This document shows, in pieces, positions 34,333 to 47,009 of a stretch of 64,000 nt of DNA; within the stretch, counting starts at the first letter, position 1; each line of letters starts with the position of its first letter. Where the stretch lies: positions 1,681,501 to 1,745,500 of the forward strand of contig NW_022145552.1 in the NCBI RefSeq assembly GCF_000002235.5, given 5' to 3'. Made by a program: the position numbers and the translations under genes. The stretch is from Strongylocentrotus purpuratus. Its lineage: Eukaryota > Echinodermata > Echinoidea > Camarodonta > Strongylocentrotidae. The notes under the pieces were generated by a model. That model ran no database searches and was not told where the DNA came from. It was given only the letters and a program-made list of their open reading frames with translations.

Positions 34333-36911
34333 ATTGTATTTTCACAGTGTCTGATTATCGGTTAGCAAAAGGAGGGAAACCACCGAGAAAGAACTAAATC
34401 AGGTGTTTATTTGCATCACGCGGACCAAATTAGCTACACGGCACATGTTCTCTATTGATGTGATTGATAATACAAAAAGCTAATTGTGCGTGGTCCCAAT
34501 TAATTTTCTTTAGCCCCAAAGGATTTTATTCCATAAAAAAGAACATGTGCGACATTGAAGATTTTCTTTTTTGATTAGGAAGTGTTTTTCGTTTCATATG
34601 AGACATGTTGATGATTGTATGCATGTATGTGCTCAGGGCTATACTTTGTTAAATGTTTAGCATTGGACTTTGGTTGCGATCAGATTTTTAGGGAAGTTCG
34701 GAGTATAGTGCTAGCTCTGGGGTTGAAGTAGGAATTCGATGTTTTAAAGGAAAATAACCCCGAATCAATTAGTTGTCACAAAAGCATATCGTCGTTCAAT
34801 CACTTGTGCTGATTATAAAATGTTCTGTTTTGTCATTATGCATGTACGATATATTCCATCGTAGTTTAGAAACACATCCTGTATACAATAGTTATATTAC
34901 ATCATTAATGATGATGTCAGTAGCATGAATGACACTACATTGCTGTGAACTAGATATTGAGTATGTGGTTTCAGAACTTTCCGACTTCCTGAAGCAAATT
35001 TATCCGGGGGTTGACGCGGAGGGAGGTGTTTAAGGGTGATGTTGGCAAAGCATGTCATGTCAATCAATGTGGTGTTGCTCCAAGAGGAGGCTTCCCTAGA
35101 GCAAGAAACAAGGAACAAAAATATTGATCCCGACGATGACCTATAAACCCCTCGCACCCTGTCACTTATGTCTCACACCCATTGGCCGAAGGAGAAACCG
35201 AGTCATTTGCTCTGTCATACGCGCAGAGGCGCCATTCTCCATCAGCGCCACTGCAAGTTTTCCTCCGTGGTCATTGGATTTGTACGTAATGTCACAGGAA
35301 TATATACGAAGGCATGCGTAACATGTCCGGGATACCAAAGTCGCGATGATAATTTCTCATTTTGTTTTGTAAATTTATGGTCATCCGCCCTAAATATCAA
35401 ATATTATATATATTTGTTGTTTTCCGAAGTTATGGAACATTTGCTGTATTTTTTGCTATTGCCTCGTCACTAATTTATAAAAGCGTGATTACGCGAGTAT
35501 TAGTTATATTTTTAATATCAAGAAAACTCTTCTTTTCTTTATTAGTGCCTAGTAAATATGGTCTAACAATATTTGGGTGTAAGTTCGAATCAATAATTAA
35601 ACAAAATCTTAGTGATTAACGATTTTCCACAACTGTATTTCATTTGTATTTATCTACCCTACTTCAGCCGATTACAGCGAAAGTGTTTAGTACGCTATTT
35701 TTCAAAAAAAAATTGTTGAATAAATTACATTCAAATATATATTCATTGAGGATGATACATTTTCGAACATAACAATTGTTACTGTTTTTTTTTTCATGTC
35801 ATGTTTTGCTATTTTCATCTTGATCCTGACCTGTTTAAAACGTCAGATTATGACAGATCATTGATGGACGGTCATTGTTTCGGAACCATTATATTATTAC
35901 AAATGACTATAATTTTATAATGTACATAGCAGATAACAACCCCAACTATTAGCGACAGTCGTTAAACCGCATAATCTTAACCTTAAAATTGTTTTGCTAT
36001 TGACCTTGTAGTGTTCAAAATATCACCCCCACAAGATTCGCTTGGGGCCTCTCAGATATAAACAGTTTCATTCTCACTTTTGTGCCGCCAATGTCGTGAT
36101 GGGTTCAAAGGCAGATGTGTCAATGTCTCGTCATTAATCTTTCAATCACCTAATTAGGATTTATGGATAAGTGATGTGAAAAAACACAACACTTGCATTT
36201 GCTTGATTTGGGATTAACGAGTCTTTTGAAAACGATGTGACAAACAAGGTGCGAAAACAACACCTCATTAGCACCATTAAAGGATCTATTAAAGGAAGTT
36301 AAGGCAACATGGGAGTCGCGCTCCTTATCTGGAGTAAGGATTAGTGATACAATTTCGATATCCAAGTAAATGTTGAGTTAGGATATCATTTTAATTGCTA
36401 GCTGTTGGCGTATGTGAGTGCGTGTGCGTGTAAGTTGTTTATGAGTGTATAGGGATGTAGCCATAATCATTCTATATCGATGAATACATTGATCCAGTTC
36501 TTAACTGTCCCTTTGCCCGTTTTTGTTTCTCACTTGGATCAATGAATTAAATCATGAAGGCCACTGAAACTAACCAAGATAATAAATGGTTGACTTTAAC
36601 CTTATTTCTTGCACAATTCTGAAGGTTTTGAATGTGGGCCTTCTCCCCCCCCCCCCCCCCGGCCATCGTCAAATGTTAGTACATGATATATATTTCTCGT
36701 ATTTAGTAATGTTTATTTGTTGTCATTTACAGAAATGATTAAGGATATACAGATGTACAGATAAATAGCATTATTCTTCTGTATCTGGGAAAATGTGAAT
36801 ACTGGTAAACGTAATGGGTTACCAGATAAAAATGTTGATGGGAGCTTTTTATGTTCTTTTAATTGCGCATTGATTTGATCACTTCAACAGATAATTTTCA
36901 TCTAGATATAC
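34333..36911. other. Intergenic DNA, no supported gene
   Basis: No convincing exon. Frames around 34897-35473 are moderately long and less AT-biased than the surroundings, but they occur in three phases on both strands with no domain. Poly-C at 36645-36660. Confidence 0.4.
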
Positions 36912-37800
36912 ACTGAAGGACAAACCTGTCCGAAAATTCAGTTGACAATTTTTCTATTGCCAGTCAGTTATTTAAAAGCTATATTGTCAAAGCCATCTAA
37001 CCTATTTCCTGAGGCTTATTGTGTATGTAAACTCGTTTCGGGATTGTAACATAAAATAACAGTGCTAACAACTTTAATTTTGTTTGCACGTGGAAAATCT
37101 ATTGATGTATAAACAACGCATCATTCAGTAGAATCGAACTAATGCATTAAATAAGGGTTGCTTTATAGGTACTTCAAAACATAACTCACGATAAGCTGAT
37201 CTTTATTTCGTTACAAAAAAACTCCATGTGATATTTTGTATGACGACATAAAGCACTCTTTGTACCCAGTAAAACTTTCACATTTTAGAACAACACTAAC
37301 GAAGAAAGTAAATCATATTTGTGTCACTTATTTAATTCAAACTATATTTCCTTCAGCTACTTGTATTTAGGTGAAGGACATACCTTTTCCGAACCGCAGC
37401 TATTAATTTCTACATTGCCATTTATTATTCCAGACACCTGACCTCATTCTGAAAGCTAATTCTTGAGGCTTGCTTTCCATGCCAGCAAGCTTTAAAATAC
37501 ATATAACAATAACTGTGCTTACATCTTTTAAAAGCACTGAAAACCACTGATGTATAATTAACGCATCATTTGGATTTTTTCCTGAAAACGAATCCAGTAA
37601 TTCCAAAAGGTCATTTTTTTAAGATACTGCAAGGATTACCCTATAAAATTTAACTCGCAATAACCTGATTCCTTTTTCCCCTTATCTTCATGCCAACTTC
37701 GATATTTTTTTAATATTTTAGGGGTATGACTATATTGAAGCACTCCCTGTCTGTGTTTAGAATTTGAAGTTTTAGATCAACGTTAATTAAGAGTAATGCT
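36912..37800 (+). repeat. Old tandem duplication, two copies of about 450 bp
   Basis: 36912-37360 and 37371-37800 share ordered landmarks: GAAGGACAnACC near the start, ATTGCCA, TGAGGCTT, AACnGTGCTnACA, GATGTATAA-ACGCATCATT (37104 and 37549), and GATCTTT/GATTCCTTT. Spacing is 445-459 bp. The divergence is substantial, so the duplication is old. No coding content. Confidence 0.7.
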
Positions 37801-40317
37801 AAATCCGGTTCGGCTTCGTTTGAGGCAAATGTCATTACGTCCCAGTTGCAGGCCAAATACTTCGAATGCTAAAGGCCTTTTGTCGACAGAGGAATAGATA
37901 ACCCAGTTCTCCGCTGTAGGAAAAAAGGTATTATTTGACAGGATCTAATAGTTGATCGTTTTATTTCCTTTTTTTCTCGGCATGACATAATAATGCCTTT
38001 TTCGATGGAGATAATATACTCACGATCACTTTCAAGCGTGGGTGAGCCATACCATGACAAAAACACCACGGACAAGTAACGAATGAAGTATGAAGGATGG
38101 AAAGTATAAAAATGACATTTGCATTTCCTTGAATGCATCATCTAGAAGAATTGGTCGTGTTTCTTACTACGTACATCCGTGTCTAAGGAATACGCCAAAA
38201 AATTTGTTAAACTCTTTGAATGCAATGTAAATGATCGCCCTGTGCCACATTGCGTTTCTTATGGGATACAAATGGATTGAATAGTATTGAAATGTTCTCA
38301 GAGTTAATTGATCTATACATCTAAAAGGGTTGTTATGTAGCTTATAAATAATGGAAATAGGTAACTTTGAATTAACTTTTGTTGCACAAAAGAACCCTTC
38401 AGACAATTGACGCCCCTTTTTATGTTCATCAGCACTCGCTGCAAACGAGCAACCGTGTATACAGACATTTATAACAAGCAAAGGTTAACATCATTTGCTT
38501 TGCGAGTGGTAGGTATTTATAAATCTTAGAAAGGACAATATTTAATTGAAATTTTCTGTATAAAACCGCCTCTCTGCCATTCCTTGGAAACATGGATAGG
38601 CGAAAGCCGTATTCTCTCACTTAATAGAAACACATTTTTTTCTTGCGAGAGCTTTGGTCTTTTGAAGATATATGTAAGTCTTCTTGAATAGCACAATATA
38701 ATTGCTAATCGGATTAGAATTTAAAAAAAAAATTACGGTTTACCAAAACGACGGTAATAGTAGCTTATCATTTAATTATCCTGTCATTTCACCTTTATGA
38801 TACCAAAATGAAAATAATTTTAGCGAAAATATTTACTGATTCAAATATAAATGTAAGGAAAAAGAATACTGTATTGAATCGAACTTTCATCCATCAGAAA
38901 GGATGGAGAGGGAGAGAGAGAGAGAGAGAGGGAGGGAGAGAAATAAAGAGGGAGGGAGAGGGAGGGGGTAGACTAACTACAGGAAAAGTACGAATAATCT
39001 TAAAGGGCTATCATACCATCATATATTTTATCTGCATTAACAGGTACTTGTGCAGTTACAGTACAAACTGTGTTCTGATCACATGTATTTCATGATTTTT
39101 CATTCTTTTCTTTCAATTAAGAATGCCTGTTAAATATATTTGCTCGTGTATGAACAGGAAATACCCAAGTCGATAAGAAAAATATTGAATATTGTATGAC
39201 AACAAACACTAAATATGACAATTCTGTTATTTATTATTGCTGTAATTATCATAATAGCTCAAATAAGGCATACACGACCTGCAGTGAATGAAATTATATG
39301 TCCAAAGTAATCTTACTTTTTCATTTTTTATGTTACGATATTGTGATAAAACTTTGTTGGTCATAGTTATTGATCATTATCTAGAAATTTTAGGAAGCAT
39401 AGGTATAGTCGACAAATGTGATGTTTTTTAAAACATAATCTCTTCTTTTATGTATTTAATTGTGTCATTAATGAGTGATTCATGCATACATTAACAAATC
39501 TTATGAAATCAAAACTGATCGCGAATTATAATCGCGAATTTTAGTGAATCTAAGCCCTAATAATGGAATTCATAAACCAGGGATTCCTGAGATCATTCAT
39601 ATATTTTCATTCTGTTCTCTCATTTCATTATTTCTGTTCTTTCTTCATCATCGTTCTATCAATTACTTCACACTAAATTTGCGTCATTTCAGGAAAAAAG
39701 GGGGAAACCATTACAAAGCCCCTTTTTATCTGGTATAAAGGGCACTGTTGGGTTCACCTTACGTTGGTATCGAGACCACTGAATAGCATTACGGGTGTGA
39801 GTGGGCGACTATGTGTGGGTGTGTGTATTCGTTACTCATACAAATGTCCTTAATATTCACGACGATATCTTTCGCGTTTCGCCAACGTAAGGATACACCG
39901 GGATGATAAGTATGTATCGTTTTTGGCTTGTAACATGGGGGAGAGTCTTTTGGGAAAATAAGGTCAAATAGTGTCTTGCAAATCATCAAAATTTGATCAA
40001 ATATTTTCAACACGATTTAGAAAGCTAGAGGTATAAAAACAAATTGTCAAGCAAGTAGGGTTAAATGAATGACTTGGTTTATCCATACAAGGGGGTGGGA
40101 GAGAGAGAGAGGGGGAAGCAAAGAAAGAAAGGGAGATAGAAGAGGGACTTAAAATATGAGCTATGTCAACTAAATGCAGATCGCATAAACATAAGAAGGA
40201 GGAAGGAAGATACGTAGGTAATGCAATAAAGTAAAGAAACTTTCAAGTTGCTGGGAAAATGTGATTATAAGTGTATACGTCCAGAGTAAGAACGAAGGAT
40301 ATATGCTATCTAGAATG

Positions 40318-40322
40318 AGAGA

Positions 40323-40363
<41 letters not shown>

Positions 40364-40397
40364 TAAGAGAGAGAGAAAAAGAAAGAAAAAGAGAGAG
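40318..40397 (+). repeat. (GA)n microsatellite
   Basis: GA run with a few A insertions, about 80 bp. Confidence 0.9.
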
Positions 40398-41050
40398 GTA
40401 TACCCGTTATCTGACATTTTCGATTCGTTATTGAAAAGGCAAACTACCTGGAAATAATAATGTCTTCTTACCGGAGAGGACGAAATCATCAAGTCTTGAA
40501 ATTGCAAGATTATGTGAAGAGAGCAATTTCTTCATGCAGGGCGATGCTCTAAAAACATGCTTCTGCTCATTTTCCTTGAAACAGATCAGTTTATCAGTAG
40601 TGGTTTATCACTATTGTGCGAACACTTTCGACTAGGGCGCATATGATCCACTAGACGAGTATGTTGTACTTTAATATAACAAAGGTTCTCTTTGATTTCA
40701 TAGATCAGCAGTTGCTGTTAAGGTGTACCAAAAAAAGAACATCAAGTTTTACTACTACAGAAAAACACTTGAAATTTGACATAATACGCAAACAATAATT
40801 ATTTTAAAAGAATAATGATATAATTAGTGAATCATATTCTGATTTATAATAACTGAATCAAAATTGTTCGTTGCTATTCTCTGATTTCTCTTTCCACTCA
40901 ACGCCTCTGTCTATTATTCGTTAACTTTTTACATGAATGATACATGAGACGAAGTGTTACCGGATCAAGTAATAACTTTTTCGATGACAGCCACACATGA
41001 CATGACTCGACAGAGCAGAGAGGATATCCGCAAATCTGTAAACATTACAA

Positions 41051-41118
41051 GAAGGAGGAAGAGAGAGGGAGAAAGAGAGAGAGAAAGAGAGAGAGAGGGG
41101 AGATAGATAAAGAGAAGG

Positions 41119-41153
<35 letters not shown>
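41051..41153 (+). repeat. (GA)n microsatellite
   Basis: Two GA runs separated by GGGGAGATAGATAAAGAGAAGG. Confidence 0.9.
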
Positions 41154-42086
41154 TGGGTCGAACTTTTTGACATCTTATCTACAATTCTGATTTCTTTCTA
41201 GATGGGTTTAGACTTAATGGATTTTGTACTCAAAGTAATTTTGCTTTAGATAAATAGTTTAACATTATATGCAAATCTAGACCTTTGAATACGAATCAAC
41301 CATAAGCGAATGCGATTTAGTGTATCTTGTACATCAGTCATATTCTCCAAATGAATATAGAAAAATCAATAATAATATGGGACATCAAATCGAAATCTTC
41401 GGGAAAAAATACATGCGATAGATTTATGGGATCATGTTTATTAGTCTACTTCTGAAAATGAAATTAGGTTTCTACGAATCCCGCAGCCACTTGGTGTTTT
41501 ATTATTCATGATTACATCTTCTAAAGACTCCATTTAATATACTGACGTCAATCATGATAGACTATTCAAAATTCAGAGTCTGCTTATTTATCACAATTTT
41601 TGTGAGGGGTAATTCATTAGAATTAGGGGACGTAGGCTGTCTGTAAACACTAGATCACAGAGAGACACTATATGTCCTCCTTTCTAGCCATCTCTGAGAA
41701 AAATCCTTGATAAATCATTCGAAATTTAACTGATGATCATTTATCTTCATATTCATATATATGTATCGCCTTATTGATCTTGATACATTCATTATGATAG
41801 TCTGAACATTCAAAACAATCTTAATCACTTTCGATAACTTATTGAATGTCCTTAAGAGAAAACAACTGCAGGTACGTAACATTTCATTGTACTGTTCGCA
41901 CAATTCAAAAGGCTCTCGATAGTGTCGGTGGTTGATTTTTTTTCAAAAGATTTTGCTATTGTCTTATTCTATCACAACTTAAGGACCTTCCAGAAGTATC
42001 TCCGATATCCGGCAACACGATCGCAACTCCTTAGACAAATCAACCTATTGAAGCCAAACTCAATGGCACCATCTAAAATGTGTGAA

Positions 42087-42507
42087 CGTAAAGCAGGGCT
42101 CCCACTTTAATAGCCGGGTTGTGTTAGCGAGTTAAGGCGTGGGGAGTTGCCTCAAAGAGGCACTCGCAATAACTCGCAATAACGAAAACTCTTCTTGTAA
42201 CTCGGGATAACTCGCGACAACTCGGTATGGCTCGGCGTTACTCTTTACAACATTCCACGACTCTCCTTGAAGTTGCGAGCAGTTCCAAAATGTTGAACAT
42301 GTTCAAAATTTTCACTGATTCGTTGTAAGTAGAGATAAACTCGTTAACACTCGTAATATACTCGCATTACTCGAAAGAAGCTCGCGCTGCACTCTTCATA
42401 AGGTGGCGCGTTGCTAAGAGTTATTACGAGTGCCTCTTTGAGGCAACTCACCACAACTCGACATAAGTCGCTAATATAACTCGGCTAAGTGGGAGCCCTG
42501 CTTTACG
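42087..42507. mobile_element. Inverted-repeat element with AACTCG motif array
   Basis: The two ends are perfect inverse copies for 21 bp: the outer CGTAAAG (42087-42093) followed by CAGGGCTCCCACTT, and the exact inverse at 42487-42507. Within are a further inverse pair (GAGTTGCCTCAAAGAGGCAC near 42149 against GTGCCTCTTTGAGGCAACTC near 42430) and more than ten copies of AACTCG/CGAGTT. CAGGG ends resemble hAT, but the perfect match extends 7 bp beyond CAGGG and no 8-bp duplication could be seen outside it. Non-autonomous and 421 bp long. Confidence 0.8.
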
Positions 42508-43162
42508 ATGACTTTAAAATTGCCCTTGACTTGATTATTACAAGTATTTGCTATCCTCTTTTCTATTACAGTTAACATGGTTTTTATAGTGAGAGAGACA
42601 CCTTTTCAATAAACAGAGGGACATTTTGTCATTCAGTGGTTGAAACACGCTGATAGATCTTTTGTTTTTGAAAGAACATTACCACAAATCATTTGACAGT
42701 TAATGAGAGGTAGAAGCTAATCTTCTAGGAACGTCCGGGCTTCAGTACTTTATTTTTCAGATAGAACTGCTTGTTGGCAAAATTATGCAAAATGCTACTA
42801 AATATTTCATTTTTAGTCCCAACGGCGCATTTTCAAAGCCGACAGTCTTGAGAACTTCAGAACCATGTAGAGCACACGCAAGCTCTTAAATCTCTTTATG
42901 ATCTGTCTGTAGGATTTGCCTTTGCCATGACCTTATGCTGTTTCATAGCATTATCTGGATTTATGTGAATTTAAAAATGATGGGGATTAATCTTGTAACA
43001 GTTAACACTGTTTTAGCACACCATTCGTATAGAAAGAGCTCCTGTCTCCAAAACCACATTTTCGTCTCTCTCTAAAGGTGATTTACAGTAGATTTAAACA
43101 AGTGTTAAAGGAACTAAGATCACCTGCCTGTATAAGAATATTTTTCTTGCATCTCCTGTGGG

Positions 43163-43580
43163 GTCTGAGGGTATATTTATGCTCAACTTTTTCTGGCCAG
43201 AATGAGGCATTTGTTACGCGTTTAGTTCAAAACACGGTTACGTCCTTTTTCATTTTTGTAGAATCACAGAAAAACGGCGATCGTAATCGCCGATCGTAAA
43301 CTAACAAAAAGGTGCGTTTTGGATCGGCGATTCTGGGGAAGCATAAACGCACAATCATTTGTAAACGCGTTTAAATGGGGTCAACGTAGCATGCGCAGTG
43401 CAGGTTTGCGAATCCAGCTGCAGACTCTGCACTGCACTTTTCTGGCTCATCCAGGCATGATTCTGGCTCTGAGCCAGAATCATTCCTGGAGGAGCCAGAG
43501 AAGTAAGCATAAACAGTACACCGTGGAAATGCGATTACGATGATCGTTTACGATGAGCGATTCAAATCGTACCCCTAGAC
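43163..43580. mobile_element. Inverted-repeat element rich in palindromes
   Basis: The left GTCTGAGGGTATATTTATGC and the reverse complement of the right end (GTCTAGGGGTACGATTTG) agree over most of the first 13 bp. The interior holds nested palindromes: CGGCGATCGTAATCGCCG (43275-43292) and the 57-bp one at 43442-43498. Related GCGATTACGATGATCG sequence lies near the right end. The element boundaries are tentative. Confidence 0.5.
43442..43498. repeat. 57-bp near-perfect palindrome
   Basis: The left arm starts CTGGCTCATCCAGGCATGAT and the right arm is its inverse with two mismatches, meeting at GGCTC-TGAGCC. It has almost no loop, so it can form a long hairpin or cruciform. It could be read as a small hairpin RNA precursor, but a transposon context is more likely. 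Confidence 0.8.
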
Positions 43581-44518
43581 AGGTGAATTTCCATTTGCAG
43601 CCGCTCCATTCATACTGCCGTATAAACCAATGCTTTTCTTACGGTAATAGGCTATATTATCTTCTCTATAAGTGCGTATTCCGCACCAGGAGAGGCAATT
43701 GCCCAACAACAGGAGAAGGGGGGGGGGGGACTATATATTTTTTGAATCTATTTTTGTTAGTTTGTTCGGTTGAAATAATACTCGGTACTTATACGGAATT
43801 GAGTTATATAGCAAGTCTGATGATACGGCTGCGAGTGAGATCTTGAAAGCGGATAGAAGGGAAGAAAAAATGATGAACATAAAAAAAAACAGGACCACTC
43901 AAATACTATTCGACAATTGCCTATGGTTTATATCTCACTCGGTCGATTTCATAGGATATATCACTAGCATTACATATCCAGATCTACTTCCAGACATGAT
44001 AAAACAACTGATATCTACATGAAAATGTGAATTATATCTTCAAGATCGTTGTAAGCAATCGTGTCTTTATTTTTACGGTCCATTTACGACATTTTCCAAT
44101 CTTTTGAGCCAATTTTTGTGGACAGAAATGTCCAATTTCCATTAGGGTTTCCAGGAATCTTACTTGTTTTATGCAATCGACCTTTTCAAATGTCCCATAT
44201 TTTGGGAATATACAGGCCTGTTGAATAGTACGTAATATATTCTTTCCGTTCATTTCTTCTGCTAAATCTTAAAGAGATGACAAATTGTCAAAATAACCCT
44301 AAATCGCTGATATACTAGATATATATATTGTAATTCATAATTTAACTAGCGCCATTGATGTAGACACTCATTTACTAAATGTGTTCGGTTACCCCCTTCC
44401 TCTTTCAATCCCTCATGTAAAGAGTTATGGAAAGATCCTATCAATAATCATTTTAAATGATTGTTAGGAGGAAGAAAAAAAGTTGTTTTGATAATGATAG
44501 GCCTGAATATATATTCCA

Positions 44519-44602
44519 CACACACATTCACACACACGCACGCACACACACACATATCTGTAGGTAGACACACACGTATATATAATATATAAAGAGAGAG
44601 AT

Positions 44603-44644
<42 letters not shown>

Positions 44645-44688
44645 CACTATATATCAGCTTAACCGCACCAGGTAAACCGACAAATATT

Positions 44689-44724
<36 letters not shown>
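44519..44724 (+). repeat. Cluster of (CA)n, (TA)n and two (GA)n microsatellites
   Basis: CA/CG at 44519-44552, TATA at 44577-44590, GA at 44593-44639 and again at 44693-44724. Confidence 0.88.
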
Positions 44725-44727
<3 letters not shown>

Positions 44728-46785
44728 GCAGAGAGAAGGCTCCTTTATTCATCCCAGATGTAAAAAACCGTGTAACGGAAGTTGATTAAAAGTTAGCAGT
44801 AATACGGTTTTATCCTCCACTTTATGCAGGCGCCGTGGGAACCGCAATCCCTGCATTCCTCAACATCATTTCAATCGAGATATGATGTAAGTATTTTATT
44901 GATTCTCTGATGGTCTCATTTGAAATAGTCATCTTGACGACTACATCTCCTCTGAAATAGGTAGGAGGAACAAAAATAATTCCAATATCGTAGCTCTTGA
45001 CAGACTGACTATTCAATTCTTCAATCTCCTCTTCCCTTAGCATGGCCTGATTCCACAGTGCGCACTCTAATTATGTCACATAATTGTTTTGTTGGTGGCA
45101 GAAATACTATTCAGAAAGCAATATTTCTGTATAAATTGATTCTAAAGATATCAGAAACTGGTGGGTGTTAGCTTCAGTGATACGGTAACATGGCCTATGA
45201 TTATTGACGTATTTTCTTCTGCCGCTGCCATCTCATTTTTGTGGTAGTCAGACTGGCGATTGACAAAATAGCTTTTCACGTATGGAAGGTAAGAATAAAA
45301 TGCATTTCGCATCAGGAGAATCAATATATTGAAGGAGTTCACTGATCGGAGTGGGGCAAGAGTCTTATAAAATGTCCAATATTCGCGAATCTTTGTTTTG
45401 CATGTATTTCATGCCAAATATAGCTTATTTCCAATTCAGTTTGTAATTGAATAAAAAATGATTCATTTGCACACTTGGGTCCACATATGTTTCTTGTTAT
45501 ATTCTTTAATTAATTAGCATCTAAGTTATTCCCTAACTATGGGATAATTGTTACTTTTCTAAAATTTCAATTTGAGGAATATCAAATATCACTTCAATGC
45601 AACTAGTGAATAATTTTTGTCTCGTGTGCGGTTACCAACGGCAAATTAAGCTCCTTTTATTGGATTATTATTCCTTTTTTAAATATTGTTTTGAGGAATA
45701 TGAAACTTCATTATCAATGCAACTAACAAATGAATTTTTCTCGTGCGCGGTTAGCAACGGCGGATTAAATCGTTGCAAATATGATCAAAGTATCAGAATT
45801 GCAATATTCTAGTATAAGCCGATTCAATTCTGCTACCACAGAAACAGAACAATAACGGAATTATCCCTATAGTAAATGTATTACGCGTTCCCCGATGTTC
45901 AAAGGATTTTGTGAATTGGTCTTTCCCCCCGAGCGTATAGCTTATTCCAGATGACCCTGGAAATTTATTTAAAGGGGAAGTAACATGACGTCATGTGACT
46001 GGTCTCCTCGATGGGATTCCAATCGGATTAATCTCAGAAGTACAATATCATCTTAATAATCAACCATTTCAATTTAGCCAATCATTGCAAAATGGTCTAA
46101 GGTTTAGGGAAGACATCTGCAGAGACTGTCCGCTGTTTTGGATACCCGGATTCAGATAATACTTTTTGGTTTTTGAAGTGAGAAATTGAAGCATTCTGAC
46201 CGTACAGTTAGATGTAAACATTTGAAAATTTAAAACGACGATATGTATTCTTCTTCTTCCATTTGAGTACATACCTCTTTACAGAGTATTGTCGTACCAT
46301 ACTGAGGTGTGCAGGTGGACCACTGCACCGGGCTTTCCCCTACTCTTATACGAATATTGCAGTGGGTTCTTAACTTGCAAAGGGATTTTTCTCTAAACAG
46401 GGCCTCTATTTAACGTCCTCTCCGAGGGACCAAATGTGATTACAGTTGAGATAAAAAGAGAAATTGCTTGTTTCAACTCTTTACGAAAAATAGGAACCTG
46501 AAATGGACTAGGAATACCTATACAACCCAGACGAACTTCCTTCCTGAATTGTATCCATTATTTCTGAAGCCTAATCTTTAAGTCTGATCTGATGGCGCGG
46601 GCATGTTCAAGGAAAGAACCGTTTAATGGGAACATTTAATAAACATCCAGGTTATCCAGGCCTGAAAACAGATCATGTGTGAAATGTGCCGACCACGGTA
46701 CAGTAACCGTGTAACAAAAATTACCTTTGATGCCTACTGTGTCATGCCAGAATCAATTTGGAAATGTGCATTTAATGATTAACGT
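44725..46785. other. Intergenic DNA, no supported gene
   Basis: Contains the short tandem duplication at 45555-45790. 46300-46440 (GTGCAGGTGGACCACTGCAC and AACGTCCTCTCCGAGGGAC) resembles a repeat I remember as common in marine invertebrate genomes; that is recollection only. No genes were recognised. Confidence 0.4.
45555..45790 (+). repeat. Tandem duplication, two copies of about 119 bp
   Basis: GAGGAATAT followed by TCAATGCAACTA and CTCGTG-GCGGTT-CCAACGGC landmarks occur at 45574 and 45693 in the same order, with moderate divergence. Confidence 0.75.
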
Positions 46786-47009
46786 GTACCAACTACCAAC
46801 ATGTATTATCACTATGAACATGACGGACAAAGAAAGAGGTGAATATGCATGTGAAACCTGTTCTACACATTGTGACATAATAGCAGTGAAGGGATGTTCC
46901 CTTTGACTACCACAGCAATTGTTGAGGGTAGAATGAGGAACTGTATATTTTGTCCTCTTTCTTTGTCCGTCATATTCATAGTGTATGTTATCTATGTTAG
47001 TAGTTCCGT
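46786..47009. mobile_element. Short MITE-like element with ~50-bp inverted ends
   Basis: CACTATGAACATGACGGACA followed by AAGAAAGAGG (46811-46840) is the inverse of 46954-46983 with a single mismatch. Similarity extends outward more weakly (ACTACCAACAT against ACTACTAACAT) for another 20-25 bp. It is about 224 bp in total with a non-coding centre. No target duplication was identified. Confidence 0.68.

Larger units (their letters stand above)
37801..42086. other. Intergenic DNA with GA microsatellites
   Basis: GA-rich runs at 38901-38965, 40098-40145, 40318-40397 and 41051-41153. Otherwise AT-rich sequence without a supported gene. Confidence 0.45.

Noticed and set aside
33525..34365. Long open frames on both strands (186, 187, 246 codons)
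   Set aside because: They are translations of the ATC/ATT microsatellite: poly-His/Tyr, poly-Ile, poly-Ser/Leu and poly-Asp. A triplet repeat without stop codons is open in every frame.
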